DNA of 47,937 nucleotides from Nocardioides sp. (GTDB lineage Bacteria; Actinomycetota; Actinomycetes; Propionibacteriales; Nocardioidaceae): the NCBI RefSeq assembly GCF_029937575.1, contig NZ_JAPYPS010000023.1, positions 1 to 47,937 of the forward strand, read 5' to 3'. Shown here one piece after another: positions 22,426-29,517 of this stretch. How positions within the stretch are numbered: the stretch's first letter is position 1; every line of letters starts with the position of its first letter. The notes under the pieces are model-generated. The model did not search any database, was not told the origin of the DNA, and was given only the letters and a program-made list of their open reading frames with translations. A program made the position numbers and the translations under genes.

Positions 22426-23430
22426 TCAGTCGAGGGCGGCGCGCCCCATGGCGCAGATCCAGCGCGCCCACGGGTGCTCGGTCACGGTCCACAGGGTCTC
22501 GGTCTCGGGCACGTAGGTGAGGTCCTCGGGACCCATCGGCGTGGCCCACCGACGCCGGGAGAAGTCACCCGGAGCGCCGGTCCACACCGAGCCGAGCCGC
22601 GAGCGACCGTGGGAGGTCGTGACGTACCAGCGCTCATCCACGCGTACGGCGCCCTGCATGTGGCCGGGGCCCTCCCCGAGCACCTCCGGTACGGCGTACC
22701 CGCTCGCGTCGGTGGCCGGGAGCCCGTCGGGCTGCAGGGCGATCCGGGCCAGTCGTCGCGAGGCCTCGCCCGCGGCGTACTCCCCGACGACCAGGTCGTC
22801 GCCGTCGCTGGAGAGGAACGAGTACCGCAGCCGCTCGCCCCCGTCGTCGACGCTCGCCCGGTAGGACGACGACACCGGCAGCACGTAGCGGTAGTCGAAC
22901 GCGTCCGTGCGCAGGGGATCGTCGTCGCGCAACCGGGTCAGGTCGGAGAGCCGCGCGGTGTGGAAGCCCTTGCCGGTTGCCGCGACGTGGAGGTGGTCGC
23001 CGCTCCACACCAGTCCGCCGGCGTGCACGGTGAGCGGCTCGATCCCGGGCGCCCCGTCCGTCAGGGTCGGCCGGACCAGCAGGACGTGGCGGTAGCGACA
23101 TGAGGCGAGGTCGAAGAACGTGATGCGCACCCCCTGCGACCCGTGGTCGCCGGGCAGCTGCTTGGCATACCACGTCAGGGCCACCACGGCCCCCCGCACG
23201 CTCACGCCCTGCGGCCACCACCGCAGGTCACGCCGGTCCGCGGCATCGAAGGTCCACGCACGATCGACCGCCCGCCCAGGAGCCCAGGCACGCGACCCAC
23301 GACGGTTGAGGTCGTCGAGGACTCCGGCCCCGACCCGCCCGTCGGTGAGGTCGGCCAGGGCGTCGATCGCGGCGGTCCGGTCGCTCTGGTGCTGCAGGCG
23401 GAGGCCGGCGCTGCCGACGGGACGGGTCAC
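22426..23430 (-). CDS. conserved protein of unknown function, propeller-like repeats
   Basis: The 334-residue protein has no signal peptide I can see in the chosen frame. After about residue 65 it shows repeated blade-like units, each with a strand ending in tryptophan or tyrosine and a glycine turn: GLVWSGDHLHVAATGKGFH, RWYVTTSHGRSRLGSVW and EDLTYVPETETLWTVTEH. The last resembles the C-terminus of uncharacterised Streptomyces proteins. A beta-propeller is the likely fold. No enzyme motif is recognisable. The GTG at 23430 is seven bases from a minus-strand -10 (CAGGAT) that overlaps the NUDIX promoter. Longer frames upstream are antisense to the NUDIX gene. Confidence 0.65.
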   Translation of the reverse strand: MTRPVGSAGLRLQHQSDRTAAIDALADLTDGRVGAGVLDDLNRRGSRAWAPGRAVDRAWTFDAADRRDLRWWPQGVSVRGAVVALTWYAKQLPGDHGSQGVRITFFDLASCRYRHVLLVRPTLTDGAPGIEPLTVHAGGLVWSGDHLHVAATGKGFHTARLSDLTRLRDDDPLRTDAFDYRYVLPVSSSYRASVDDGGERLRYSFLSSDGDDLVVGEYAAGEASRRLARIALQPDGLPATDASGYAVPEVLGEGPGHMQGAVRVDERWYVTTSHGRSRLGSVWTGAPGDFSRRRWATPMGPEDLTYVPETETLWTVTEHPWARWICAMGRAALD

Positions 23431-23435
23431 CCCCC

Positions 23436-23442
23436 TATCCTG
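23436..23442. promoter_or_regulatory. bidirectional promoter, propeller-like protein/NUDIX
   Basis: TATCCT (23436-23441, plus) and CAGGAT (23442 to 23437, minus) overlap with a one-base offset. Each hexamer ends seven bases from its start codon (23448 and 23430). The start codons are 18 bases apart, and neither gene has a Shine-Dalgarno. Confidence 0.55.
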
Positions 23443-23447
23443 CCGAC

Positions 23448-23870
23448 ATGGTCCAGCCAGCAGTGCGCACGGTCGTCGGCGCCGCGATCCTCCGTGACGG
23501 CCGCGTGCTGGCCTGTCGGCGTACGGCGCCTCCTCGCGCGGCCGGGTTGTGGGAGTTCCCCGGCGGCAAGGTCGAACCGGGCGAGACGCCCGAGCAGGCG
23601 CTCGTGCGCGAGATCGCCGAGGAGCTCCGGCTCGACCTGCACGTGACCGGGTGGCTCGACGGAGCGTCGGCCATCGGCACGACCCACGAGCTGGTCGTGG
23701 CGACCGCGACGGCGACCGGACGTCCGCAGCCGACCGAGCACGACGCGATCGTGTGGTTGGGCGCCGACGAGCTCGACGAGGTCGAGTGGCTCGAGCCGGA
23801 CCTGCCGTTCCTGTGGCAGCTCGGGGAGCTCCTGCGGGCCCACTCCCAGCAGTCGGGCGGGCCCACGTGA
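23448..23870 (+). CDS. NUDIX hydrolase, MutT/NudG-like nucleotide pyrophosphohydrolase
   Basis: The 140-residue protein has a full Nudix box at 40-62: G40, E45, R54, E55, E58 and E59 fit GX5EX7REUXEEXGU. The VVGAAILRDGRVLACRR start and LWEFPGGKVEPGE context match MutT/NudG-type enzymes that hydrolyse oxidised or modified (d)NTPs such as 8-oxo-dGTP or CTP derivatives. The ATG at 23448 is leaderless by promoter position. It overlaps the next small gene by GTGA, so they are coupled. Confidence 0.9.
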   Translation: MVQPAVRTVVGAAILRDGRVLACRRTAPPRAAGLWEFPGGKVEPGETPEQALVREIAEELRLDLHVTGWLDGASAIGTTHELVVATATATGRPQPTEHDAIVWLGADELDEVEWLEPDLPFLWQLGELLRAHSQQSGGPT

Positions 23871-24148
23871 GCGCGCGCGGCATCTTCTTCTCCGACGACG
23901 ACGCCCGCGCCGCGGTCGCGCGGCTTCGTCGCGACGGCTACGAGGCGGAGCTCGTCCGCGAGCGGCTGGCCGGCGAGGACGACGACGAGGACCACCCCTG
24001 GGCGGTCACGACCGACGCCCCCGACATCGTCCTCGAGCTGCTCGTCGACGATCTCGACGGCTGGTTCGACGACGAGCAGCCCGCGGGGCCGACGCTGCCC
24101 CCACTCGATCTGCCGACCGCGCCGAAGCGGGTCAAGCGGCCTCACTAG
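23867..24148 (+). CDS. small acidic protein, possibly RraB-like
   Basis: The 93-residue acidic protein is translationally coupled to the NUDIX gene. It begins with a strand and helix (IFFSDDDARAAVARLRRDGYEAELV), then an Asp/Glu run and a second strand/helix unit (PWAVTTDAPDIVLELLVDDLDGWFDDE). The GYEAE...PWAV layout is reminiscent of RraB-type alpha/beta domains that bind RNase E. I cannot confirm this by eye, and the tail TAPKRVKRPH is basic. Conserved hypothetical is the safe call. Confidence 0.6.
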   Translation: MSARGIFFSDDDARAAVARLRRDGYEAELVRERLAGEDDDEDHPWAVTTDAPDIVLELLVDDLDGWFDDEQPAGPTLPPLDLPTAPKRVKRPH

Positions 24149-24151
24149 GCT
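24146..24151 (+). promoter_or_regulatory. -10 box (TAGGCT), leaderless promoter of mshB
   Basis: TAGGCT ends eight bases before the ATG at 24159. A GGAGGG follows but is only one base from the ATG, too close to act as a ribosome binding site. The hexamer overlaps the stop of the preceding gene. Confidence 0.5.
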
Positions 24152-24158
24152 GGAGGGC

Positions 24159-25082
24159 ATGCCCGACATGCCTGACGCGCCCGAGCACCGCCTGCTGCTG
24201 GTGCACGCCCACCCGGACGACGAGTCGATCGGTCAGGGCGCCACGATGGCGAAGTACGTCGCCGAGGGTCGCGGCGTCACCCTGGTGACCTGCACCGGCG
24301 GGGAGATGGGGGAGATCCTGGTGCCGGAGCTGGAGCATCTCGCCGACCACCTCGACGGTGGCCTGGCCGAGCACCGCCGCGGCGAGCTGGCCGACGCGAT
24401 GGCGGCCCTCGGCGTCACCGACCACCGCTACCTCGGTGGCTTCGGCACCTATCGCGACTCCGGCATGCAGTGGCACGCCGACGGCCACGCCGTCCCCGCC
24501 GACGAGACGGACCCGAAGGCCTTCTGGAACGCCGACCTCACCGAAGCGGCCGACCACCTCGTCGCGGTGATCCGCGAGGTCCGTCCCCAGGTGCTGGTGA
24601 CCTACGACCAGTTCGGCGGCTACGGCCACCCCGACCACATCCAGGCGCACCGCGTCGCGACGTACGCCGTCTCGCTGGCCGCGGTGCCGTCCTACCGGAC
24701 CGACCTCGGCGAGGCATGGGACGTCGCGAAGGTCTACTGGGGCGCCATGTCGGAGTCGCGCATGCGGGCCGGCCTGCGGGCGATGCGCGACGCCGGCGAC
24801 ACGACGTCGTTCGAGGGCATGGACCCCGATGGTCCGCTGCCCCACTTCGTGACGCCGGACGATCTGCTCTCCTGCGAGGTGGACGCCCAGGAGTTCGTCG
24901 AGGCCAAGATGTCCGCGCTGGCGGCGCACAAGACGCAGATCACCACGGACGGACCGTTCTTCGCGCTGTCCAACAACGTGGGCTCGACCGCCTGGGGCTG
25001 CGAGTTCTACCGGATCGCCAAGGGCGAGCGCGGCGACCTGAACGACGAGGGCCTCGAGGCCGACCTCTTCGCAGGCCTCTGA
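24159..25082 (+). CDS. mshB: N-acetyl-1-D-myo-inositol-2-amino-2-deoxy-alpha-D-glucopyranoside deacetylase (mycothiol biosynthesis)
   Basis: The 307-residue PIG-L family zinc deacetylase removes acetyl from GlcNAc-Ins, the second step dedicated to mycothiol. Zinc and catalytic motif AHPDDES is at 17-23 (H18, D20, D21), and the third zinc ligand is in GHPDH (155-159). The sequence also shows VTCTGGEMGE, typical of MshB rather than of the conjugate amidase Mca. The DUF6113 membrane protein gene follows after 14 bases, an arrangement common in actinobacteria. Presence of this gene indicates a mycothiol-producing actinobacterium. Confidence 0.93.
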   Translation: MPDMPDAPEHRLLLVHAHPDDESIGQGATMAKYVAEGRGVTLVTCTGGEMGEILVPELEHLADHLDGGLAEHRRGELADAMAALGVTDHRYLGGFGTYRDSGMQWHADGHAVPADETDPKAFWNADLTEAADHLVAVIREVRPQVLVTYDQFGGYGHPDHIQAHRVATYAVSLAAVPSYRTDLGEAWDVAKVYWGAMSESRMRAGLRAMRDAGDTTSFEGMDPDGPLPHFVTPDDLLSCEVDAQEFVEAKMSALAAHKTQITTDGPFFALSNNVGSTAWGCEFYRIAKGERGDLNDEGLEADLFAGL

Positions 25083-25096
25083 CCCGTGACACAGGC

Positions 25097-25492
25097 ATGA
25101 AGCTGCGCCTGCCCCTGGCGCTCGTGCTCCTGGTCGGTGGTGCCCTGGTCGGCACCGCGGCCACCCTCGTGCACGGCCTGGGGGTCGGCATGGCGCTCAC
25201 CCTCGTGGCGACGCTCACCGCGGTGCTCGCGCTGCCGCCGGGGTGGTGGTCGCGACTGCCGTTCTCGCTCGGCTGGCTCCTGGTGGTCTTCTACTTCAGC
25301 AATCCCCGGCCCGAGGGCGACTACCTCGTGGCGGGCGACACCGAGGGCTACGTGCTCCTGGGGCTCGGGATGGTCACGGTGTTCTTCAGCATCGTGACGC
25401 TGCGCCCTCCCGCCCCTCGCGCGGGTGACGACGGTCGCAGGGAGGTCTCAGACACGACCGGCGATGTCGGGACTGTCGCCGATCCTTCCTAA
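25097..25492 (+). CDS. DUF6113 family membrane protein
   Basis: The 131-residue protein has three or four hydrophobic spans (about 5-27, 30-50, 56-71, 85-104) and a charged C-terminal tail. Its place directly behind mshB matches the small membrane protein found there in many actinobacteria. Function unknown. The ATG at 25097 opens a typical short basic N-terminus MKLRLPLALVLL. The tail overlaps the promoter of the VanW gene. Confidence 0.75.
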   Translation: MKLRLPLALVLLVGGALVGTAATLVHGLGVGMALTLVATLTAVLALPPGWWSRLPFSLGWLLVVFYFSNPRPEGDYLVAGDTEGYVLLGLGMVTVFFSIVTLRPPAPRAGDDGRREVSDTTGDVGTVADPS

Positions 25493-25495
25493 GAT
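25490..25495 (+). promoter_or_regulatory. -10 box (TAAGAT), leaderless promoter of VanW-family gene
   Basis: TAAGAT ends seven bases before the ATG at 25502. It is one of the best -10 matches in the window. Confidence 0.55.
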
Positions 25496-25501
25496 GGCCC
25501 G

Positions 25502-27229
25502 ATGAGCACCAAGCTGAGGCCCGACGAGGCCGAGCGCGAGCGCGCCGGCGGGCGCGTGGTCGTGGTGCTCGTGCTCGGCCTCGCGCTGCTGGCCGGGGGT
25601 GGCTACGCCGCGGCGTACGCCGGAGCCGGCGACAACGTCCCGCGCGGCACCACGGTCGCGGGCGTCGACATCGGTGGCCGCTCCGCGGGTGCGGCCGTCG
25701 CGGACCTCGTCGACGAGCTCGGGCCCCGCGCCTCCGAGTCGATCGAGGTGGTCGTCGACGGCGAGAGCCTGTCCCTGGACCCCGCCACGGCCGGGCTCGG
25801 CGTCGACTTCCAGGCCACCGTGCGCCAGGCCGGCGGCGGCCGCTCGTGGGATCCGGCGCGGTTGTGGGACTACTACACCGGCGGCGACGACCTCGATCCG
25901 GTGGTCGTGGTCGACGAGGCGGCGCTGAGGGCCGCGGTCGCCGATCTCGACGAGCAGGTCGGCTCCACCCCCCGCGACGGCCGGGTCCGCTTCGTCGGCG
26001 GTGCGGTCAAGGTCCGCGCCCCCCGCGTCGGCGCGGGCCTGGACATCGAGTCGGCCGTTGCTGCCGTCCGCGACGCCTACCTCCGTGACGAGGCCGTCGA
26101 GGTGTCCCTGGTCGACCGGGCGCCGGAGATCGGCGAGGCCGAGATCTCCGCGGCGCTCGACGAGTTCGCCAACCCCGCGCTGTCGGGACCGGTGACCCTC
26201 AAGTTCGGTCGCTCCCGCGTGACCCTGGACCCGCGGGACTACGCCGACGCGCTGGCCCTCGGGCCGGTCGACGGTGCCCTCGAGCCGAGCGTCGACGAGG
26301 ACGTCATCGTGGCCCTCGTCGAGGAGGCCACCGTCGGCGGCGACGGGGCCCCGGTCGACGCCACGGTGACGCTGGTCGACGGCACGCCCAAGGTGGTGCG
26401 CTCCAAGCCGGGCCTGAGCTTCGAGCCGGCCGACGTCACCGCCGCGTTCCTCGACCTGGTCGTGCGCCCCGCGGGCGAGCGCTCCGCCGACGTGGAGGGC
26501 ACGGTGCAGCCGGCCGAGTTCACCACCCGTGACGCGCGCCAGCTCAAGATCAAGGAGCAGGTCTCGGAGTTCACCACCAACTTCCCCTATGCGGAGTACC
26601 GCAACGTCAACCTCGGCCGTGCCGCCGAGATCATCGACGGCACGGTGCTCAAGCCGGGCGAGGTCTTCTCGATGAACGACATCGTGGGCGAGCGCACCCG
26701 CGAGAACGGCTTCACCGAGGGCTTCATCATCAGCAACGGCATCTTCAAGGAGGACCTCGGCGGCGGGGTCTCCCAGATGGCCACGACGCTCTTCAACGCG
26801 ATGTTCTTCGCCGGGCTCGAGGACGTCGAGCACCGGCCCCACTCGTTCTACATCGACCGCTACCCCGTGGGCCGCGAGGCCACGGTCGTCTTCGGCGCCC
26901 TGGACCTCGCGTTCCGCAACGACACCGAGTACGGCGTGCTGGTCAACGCCGAGCTGACCCCGTCGTCGCCGTCGTCCCAGGGGGCCCTCACGGTGCGGAT
27001 GTTCTCCACGCCCGTGTGGGACATCGAGTCGGTCACCGGCGACCGCTACAACCTGACCTCGCCCAAGACCCGCACGCTCACCACCCCGGACTGCTACCCC
27101 AACCGGGGCTACGGCGGGTTCACGATCGACGTGAAGCGGATCTTCCGTGAGGTCGGCGACGACGAGGTCGTGCGCCGGGAGAACTTCAACACCGTCTACA
27201 CCCCGAGCGACACCGTCGTCTGCAAGTAG
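25502..27229 (+). CDS. VanW-family protein with peptidoglycan-binding-like domains
   Basis: The 575-residue membrane-anchored protein has a basic N-terminus, one span (about 18-40) and an outer region with two PG_binding_4-like modules (about 75-175 and 200-310). A VanW domain covers about 347-480 (GRAAEIIDGTVLKPGEVFSMND, GGGVSQMATTLFNA, YPVGREATV). A C-terminal G5-like beta segment follows. VanW is named from vancomycin clusters but is widespread. It is thought to act in cell-wall cross-link metabolism, with no proven activity. The only gene-level oddity is its leaderless start. Confidence 0.88.
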   Translation: MSTKLRPDEAERERAGGRVVVVLVLGLALLAGGGYAAAYAGAGDNVPRGTTVAGVDIGGRSAGAAVADLVDELGPRASESIEVVVDGESLSLDPATAGLGVDFQATVRQAGGGRSWDPARLWDYYTGGDDLDPVVVVDEAALRAAVADLDEQVGSTPRDGRVRFVGGAVKVRAPRVGAGLDIESAVAAVRDAYLRDEAVEVSLVDRAPEIGEAEISAALDEFANPALSGPVTLKFGRSRVTLDPRDYADALALGPVDGALEPSVDEDVIVALVEEATVGGDGAPVDATVTLVDGTPKVVRSKPGLSFEPADVTAAFLDLVVRPAGERSADVEGTVQPAEFTTRDARQLKIKEQVSEFTTNFPYAEYRNVNLGRAAEIIDGTVLKPGEVFSMNDIVGERTRENGFTEGFIISNGIFKEDLGGGVSQMATTLFNAMFFAGLEDVEHRPHSFYIDRYPVGREATVVFGALDLAFRNDTEYGVLVNAELTPSSPSSQGALTVRMFSTPVWDIESVTGDRYNLTSPKTRTLTTPDCYPNRGYGGFTIDVKRIFREVGDDEVVRRENFNTVYTPSDTVVCK

Positions 27230-27267
27230 CGCCGCTCGCGCATGGCGGCGCCGTCGGTCCCCTCACG

Positions 27268-27273
27268 TAGGGT
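27268..27273 (+). promoter_or_regulatory. -10 box (TAGGGT), leaderless promoter of lipase gene
   Basis: TAGGGT ends eight bases before the ATG at 27281. There is no Shine-Dalgarno upstream. Confidence 0.5.
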
Positions 27274-27280
27274 GCGTGAC

Positions 27281-28150
27281 ATGCGCCACAAGACCGGGCT
27301 CTCCCTGCTCACGCTCGTCATCGCGCTGCTCGGCGCCCTCGTCGTGGTGGCGACCCCCACGTCGTACGCCGCTGCCGCGCCCGGGCTGCCGCCGCTGCCG
27401 ACCTCCCCCGAGGGCGACCCGCCCGGGGCCAACGACTGGGACTGCGCCCCGTCCGCCAAGCGCCCCACCCCGGTGATCCTGGTCCACGGCACCATCGGCG
27501 ACCGCAAGCACCTGCTGGAGCGCCTGTCGCGCTCCATCAGTCGTCAGGGCTTCTGCGTCTTCTCCCTCGACTACGGCAACCGCGGCCTCAACGACATCCG
27601 CACGTCGGCCAAGCAGCTCAAGCGCTACACCAAGCGGGTCCTCGAGGCGACCGGGGCCGAGCAGGTGTCCATGGTCGGCCACTCGCAGGGCGGGATGATG
27701 CCGCGCTACTTCATCAAGCGCCTGGGCGGCAAGAAGCTCGTCGACGACCTGATCGGCATCGCACCGTCCAACCACGGCACCGCGCTGACCGACGGGAGCA
27801 ACCCCATCAGTGCCCTGGTCGGCTCCCTGGTGGACCTCGCCTGCCGCGCGTGCGTGCAGCAGGGAGCCGGATCGCCGTTCCTGACCCGACTCAACAGGGG
27901 CGACGAGACGCCGGGCAAGGTCAGCTACACCCAGATCACCACCCGCCACGACGAGGTGGTCGTGCCCCACACGAGCGGCTACCTGGCGAAGGGGCGACGC
28001 ACGACCAACATCACGATCCAGGACGCTTGTGCGCTGGCGTTCCCCGAGCACCTGACGATCCCCCTGGCCACACCGACGATCGACATCGTCCTCGACGCGC
28101 TGGAGCGCAGGGGGCCGGCGAGCAGGAGCGTCAGCCCGCGCTGCCTCTGA
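27281..28150 (+). CDS. secreted alpha/beta-hydrolase, lipase class 2 (EstA/LipB-like)
   Basis: The 289-residue exported esterase has a Sec signal peptide (1-33, hydrophobic core LLTLVIALLGALVVVAT and cleavage after AAA). Then come the oxyanion strand VILVHGTIG (about 66-74) and the nucleophile elbow GHSQGG with S135. The catalytic His is probably in the FPEHLTIPL segment. Paired cysteines (DWDCAPS with GFCVFS, CRACVQQ with DACAL) suggest disulfides. Such enzymes hydrolyse triglycerides or esters outside the cell. Convergent with the GNAT gene, overlapping its end by 20 bases. Confidence 0.88.
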   Translation: MRHKTGLSLLTLVIALLGALVVVATPTSYAAAAPGLPPLPTSPEGDPPGANDWDCAPSAKRPTPVILVHGTIGDRKHLLERLSRSISRQGFCVFSLDYGNRGLNDIRTSAKQLKRYTKRVLEATGAEQVSMVGHSQGGMMPRYFIKRLGGKKLVDDLIGIAPSNHGTALTDGSNPISALVGSLVDLACRACVQQGAGSPFLTRLNRGDETPGKVSYTQITTRHDEVVVPHTSGYLAKGRRTTNITIQDACALAFPEHLTIPLATPTIDIVLDALERRGPASRSVSPRCL

Positions 28151-29108
28151 CCGACGCCGCCCGACGGCTCGGCGAGAGGTAGCAGTAGCGGTGGTGCGTG
28201 CGGAAGCCGAGCTGCTCGTAGAGCGCCAGGGCGGGCTCGTTGCCGTCCAGGACCTGCAGGTAGGCCGTGGTCGCGCCCAGCTCGGCGCCCCACTCGACCA
28301 GCTCGGCCAGCACGGCGAGTCCGAGCCCCTGGCGGCGCGCCGGCGCGGACACCTCGATGCCGCCGAACCCGACCCAGTCGTCGGCGAACCCGGCGTACCC
28401 GCGAGCGACGTCGCCCAGCTGGACCGACGCCCAGCCCCCGGGCACGCGGTCCTCGAGGACCGCGTCGAGGCCCGGCCGGCGCCCGCGGACGCGCACCTTC
28501 CTCAGGGCGCGTGAGACCTGGGCGACGCCCGCCACCTGGAAGAGGGTGTCGCCGTCGTTGCTCTCCGGCCCCCACCCCGAGCCCAGCAGCCGCTCGTGCT
28601 CCGCCGATCCGCTCAGCACGGCAGCGATCGGTCGCTCGTAGTGGGCGAGCACCTGCTCGACGTCGTCGTCGACACCCGAGGGCCCGAAGGCCAGCACCGA
28701 GTGGGCGCGGCGGGCGGTCGCGGTCGGCGAGTCCCGCAACACCCATGCGCCGATGGGGGTGGTGACGAGGTCGGGGAAGAGCGCGAACCCGTGCCGCTGC
28801 GCCTGCGCCGGCGCCACCCGCTCGCGCACGGATGGGCGCTGGGGCACCGGCTTGCCCGACACGATGTCGGCCAGCGCGATGGTGACGTCGGGGCCCTGCT
28901 CCGGGCGGACCACGCACAAGCCGGCGGGCCCCGGCTCCCAGGCGACGCAGACGCCCAGCAGGTCGGTCATCGCGGGACCGCCGCTGGGCCCGCGCTCGCC
29001 GCGCACGACCCGCCGTACGACGACACGGGTGCCGACGACGTGCGGGCCGAGGAGGTGCTGACCCACCTCGGACGTGTTCACAGTGTGGGGTTCCCGTGAA
29101 TCCGGCAC
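28131..29108 (-). CDS. GNAT-family N-acetyltransferase with N-terminal SH3-like domain
   Basis: The 325-residue protein has a small beta-rich N-terminal domain (about 12-75, GTRVVVRRVV...TDLLGVCVAW) like that of mycobacterial Rv0428c-type acetyltransferases. The C-terminal GNAT fold shows the acetyl-CoA loop APARRQGLG (about 260-268) and the LYEQLGF motif near 304. The acceptor substrate is unknown. GTG 29108 is selected because the -10 TAGTAT ends seven bases before it. A GTG at 29081 is the alternative. Divergent from the ferredoxin gene, sharing a symmetric promoter core. Confidence 0.85.
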   Translation of the reverse strand: MPDSREPHTVNTSEVGQHLLGPHVVGTRVVVRRVVRGERGPSGGPAMTDLLGVCVAWEPGPAGLCVVRPEQGPDVTIALADIVSGKPVPQRPSVRERVAPAQAQRHGFALFPDLVTTPIGAWVLRDSPTATARRAHSVLAFGPSGVDDDVEQVLAHYERPIAAVLSGSAEHERLLGSGWGPESNDGDTLFQVAGVAQVSRALRKVRVRGRRPGLDAVLEDRVPGGWASVQLGDVARGYAGFADDWVGFGGIEVSAPARRQGLGLAVLAELVEWGAELGATTAYLQVLDGNEPALALYEQLGFRTHHRYCYLSPSRRAASVRGSAG

Positions 29109-29113
29109 ACCGG

Positions 29114-29120
29114 GATACTA
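29114..29120. promoter_or_regulatory. bidirectional promoter, GNAT/fdxA
   Basis: Plus-strand GATACT (29114-29119) and minus-strand TAGTAT (29120 to 29115) overlap with a one-base offset. The minus transcript would start at the GTG 29108. The plus transcript would start near 29126, leaving a leader of about 58 bases before fdxA. Confidence 0.55.
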
Positions 29121-29183
29121 GGCTCTCACCGTTCAGCTCGCTCGTGCGCCGACCAGGTGCAGTACCCCCGTTGGAGGATCTCG

Positions 29184-29510
29184 ATGACCTACGTCATCTC
29201 GCAGCCCTGTGTCGACCTCAAGGACCGCGCGTGTGTCGACGAGTGCCCCGTCGACTGCATCTACGAGGGCAAGCGGATGCTCTACATCCACCCCGACGAG
29301 TGCGTCGACTGCGGCGCCTGCGAGCCGGTGTGCCCGGTCGAGGCGATCTTCTACGAGGACGACACCCCGGAGGAGTGGAAGGACTACTACACCGCCAACG
29401 TCGACTTCTTCAAGGAGATCGGCTCTCCCGGCGGCGCCGCCAAGATGGGCGAGATCGACCACGACCACCCGTTCGTGGCCGCGCTCGACCCCCAGGAACA
29501 CGACGAGTGA
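29184..29510 (+). CDS. fdxA: seven-iron ferredoxin
   Basis: The 108-residue FdxA-type ferredoxin carries electrons on one [3Fe-4S] and one [4Fe-4S] cluster. By comparison with the family, C9, C17 and C50 should hold the three-iron cluster. C21, C40, C43 and C46 should hold the four-iron cluster, and C25 is the non-ligand cysteine. GGAGG at 29173-29177 is a proper ribosome binding site six bases before the ATG. To my knowledge the pairing with dapC downstream also occurs in mycobacteria (fdxC-dapC). Likely partners are cytochromes P450 or redox enzymes elsewhere. Confidence 0.93.
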   Translation: MTYVISQPCVDLKDRACVDECPVDCIYEGKRMLYIHPDECVDCGACEPVCPVEAIFYEDDTPEEWKDYYTANVDFFKEIGSPGGAAKMGEIDHDHPFVAALDPQEHDE

Positions 29511-29517
29511 CGGACCG

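Noticed and set aside
24152..24157. GGAGGG as ribosome site of mshB
   Set aside because: It is one base from the ATG, too close. The -10 box position indicates a leaderless mRNA.
29157..29183. Earlier in-frame start for fdxA
   Set aside because: The ATG at 29184 has GGAGG six bases upstream, and FdxA proteins begin MTYVI.
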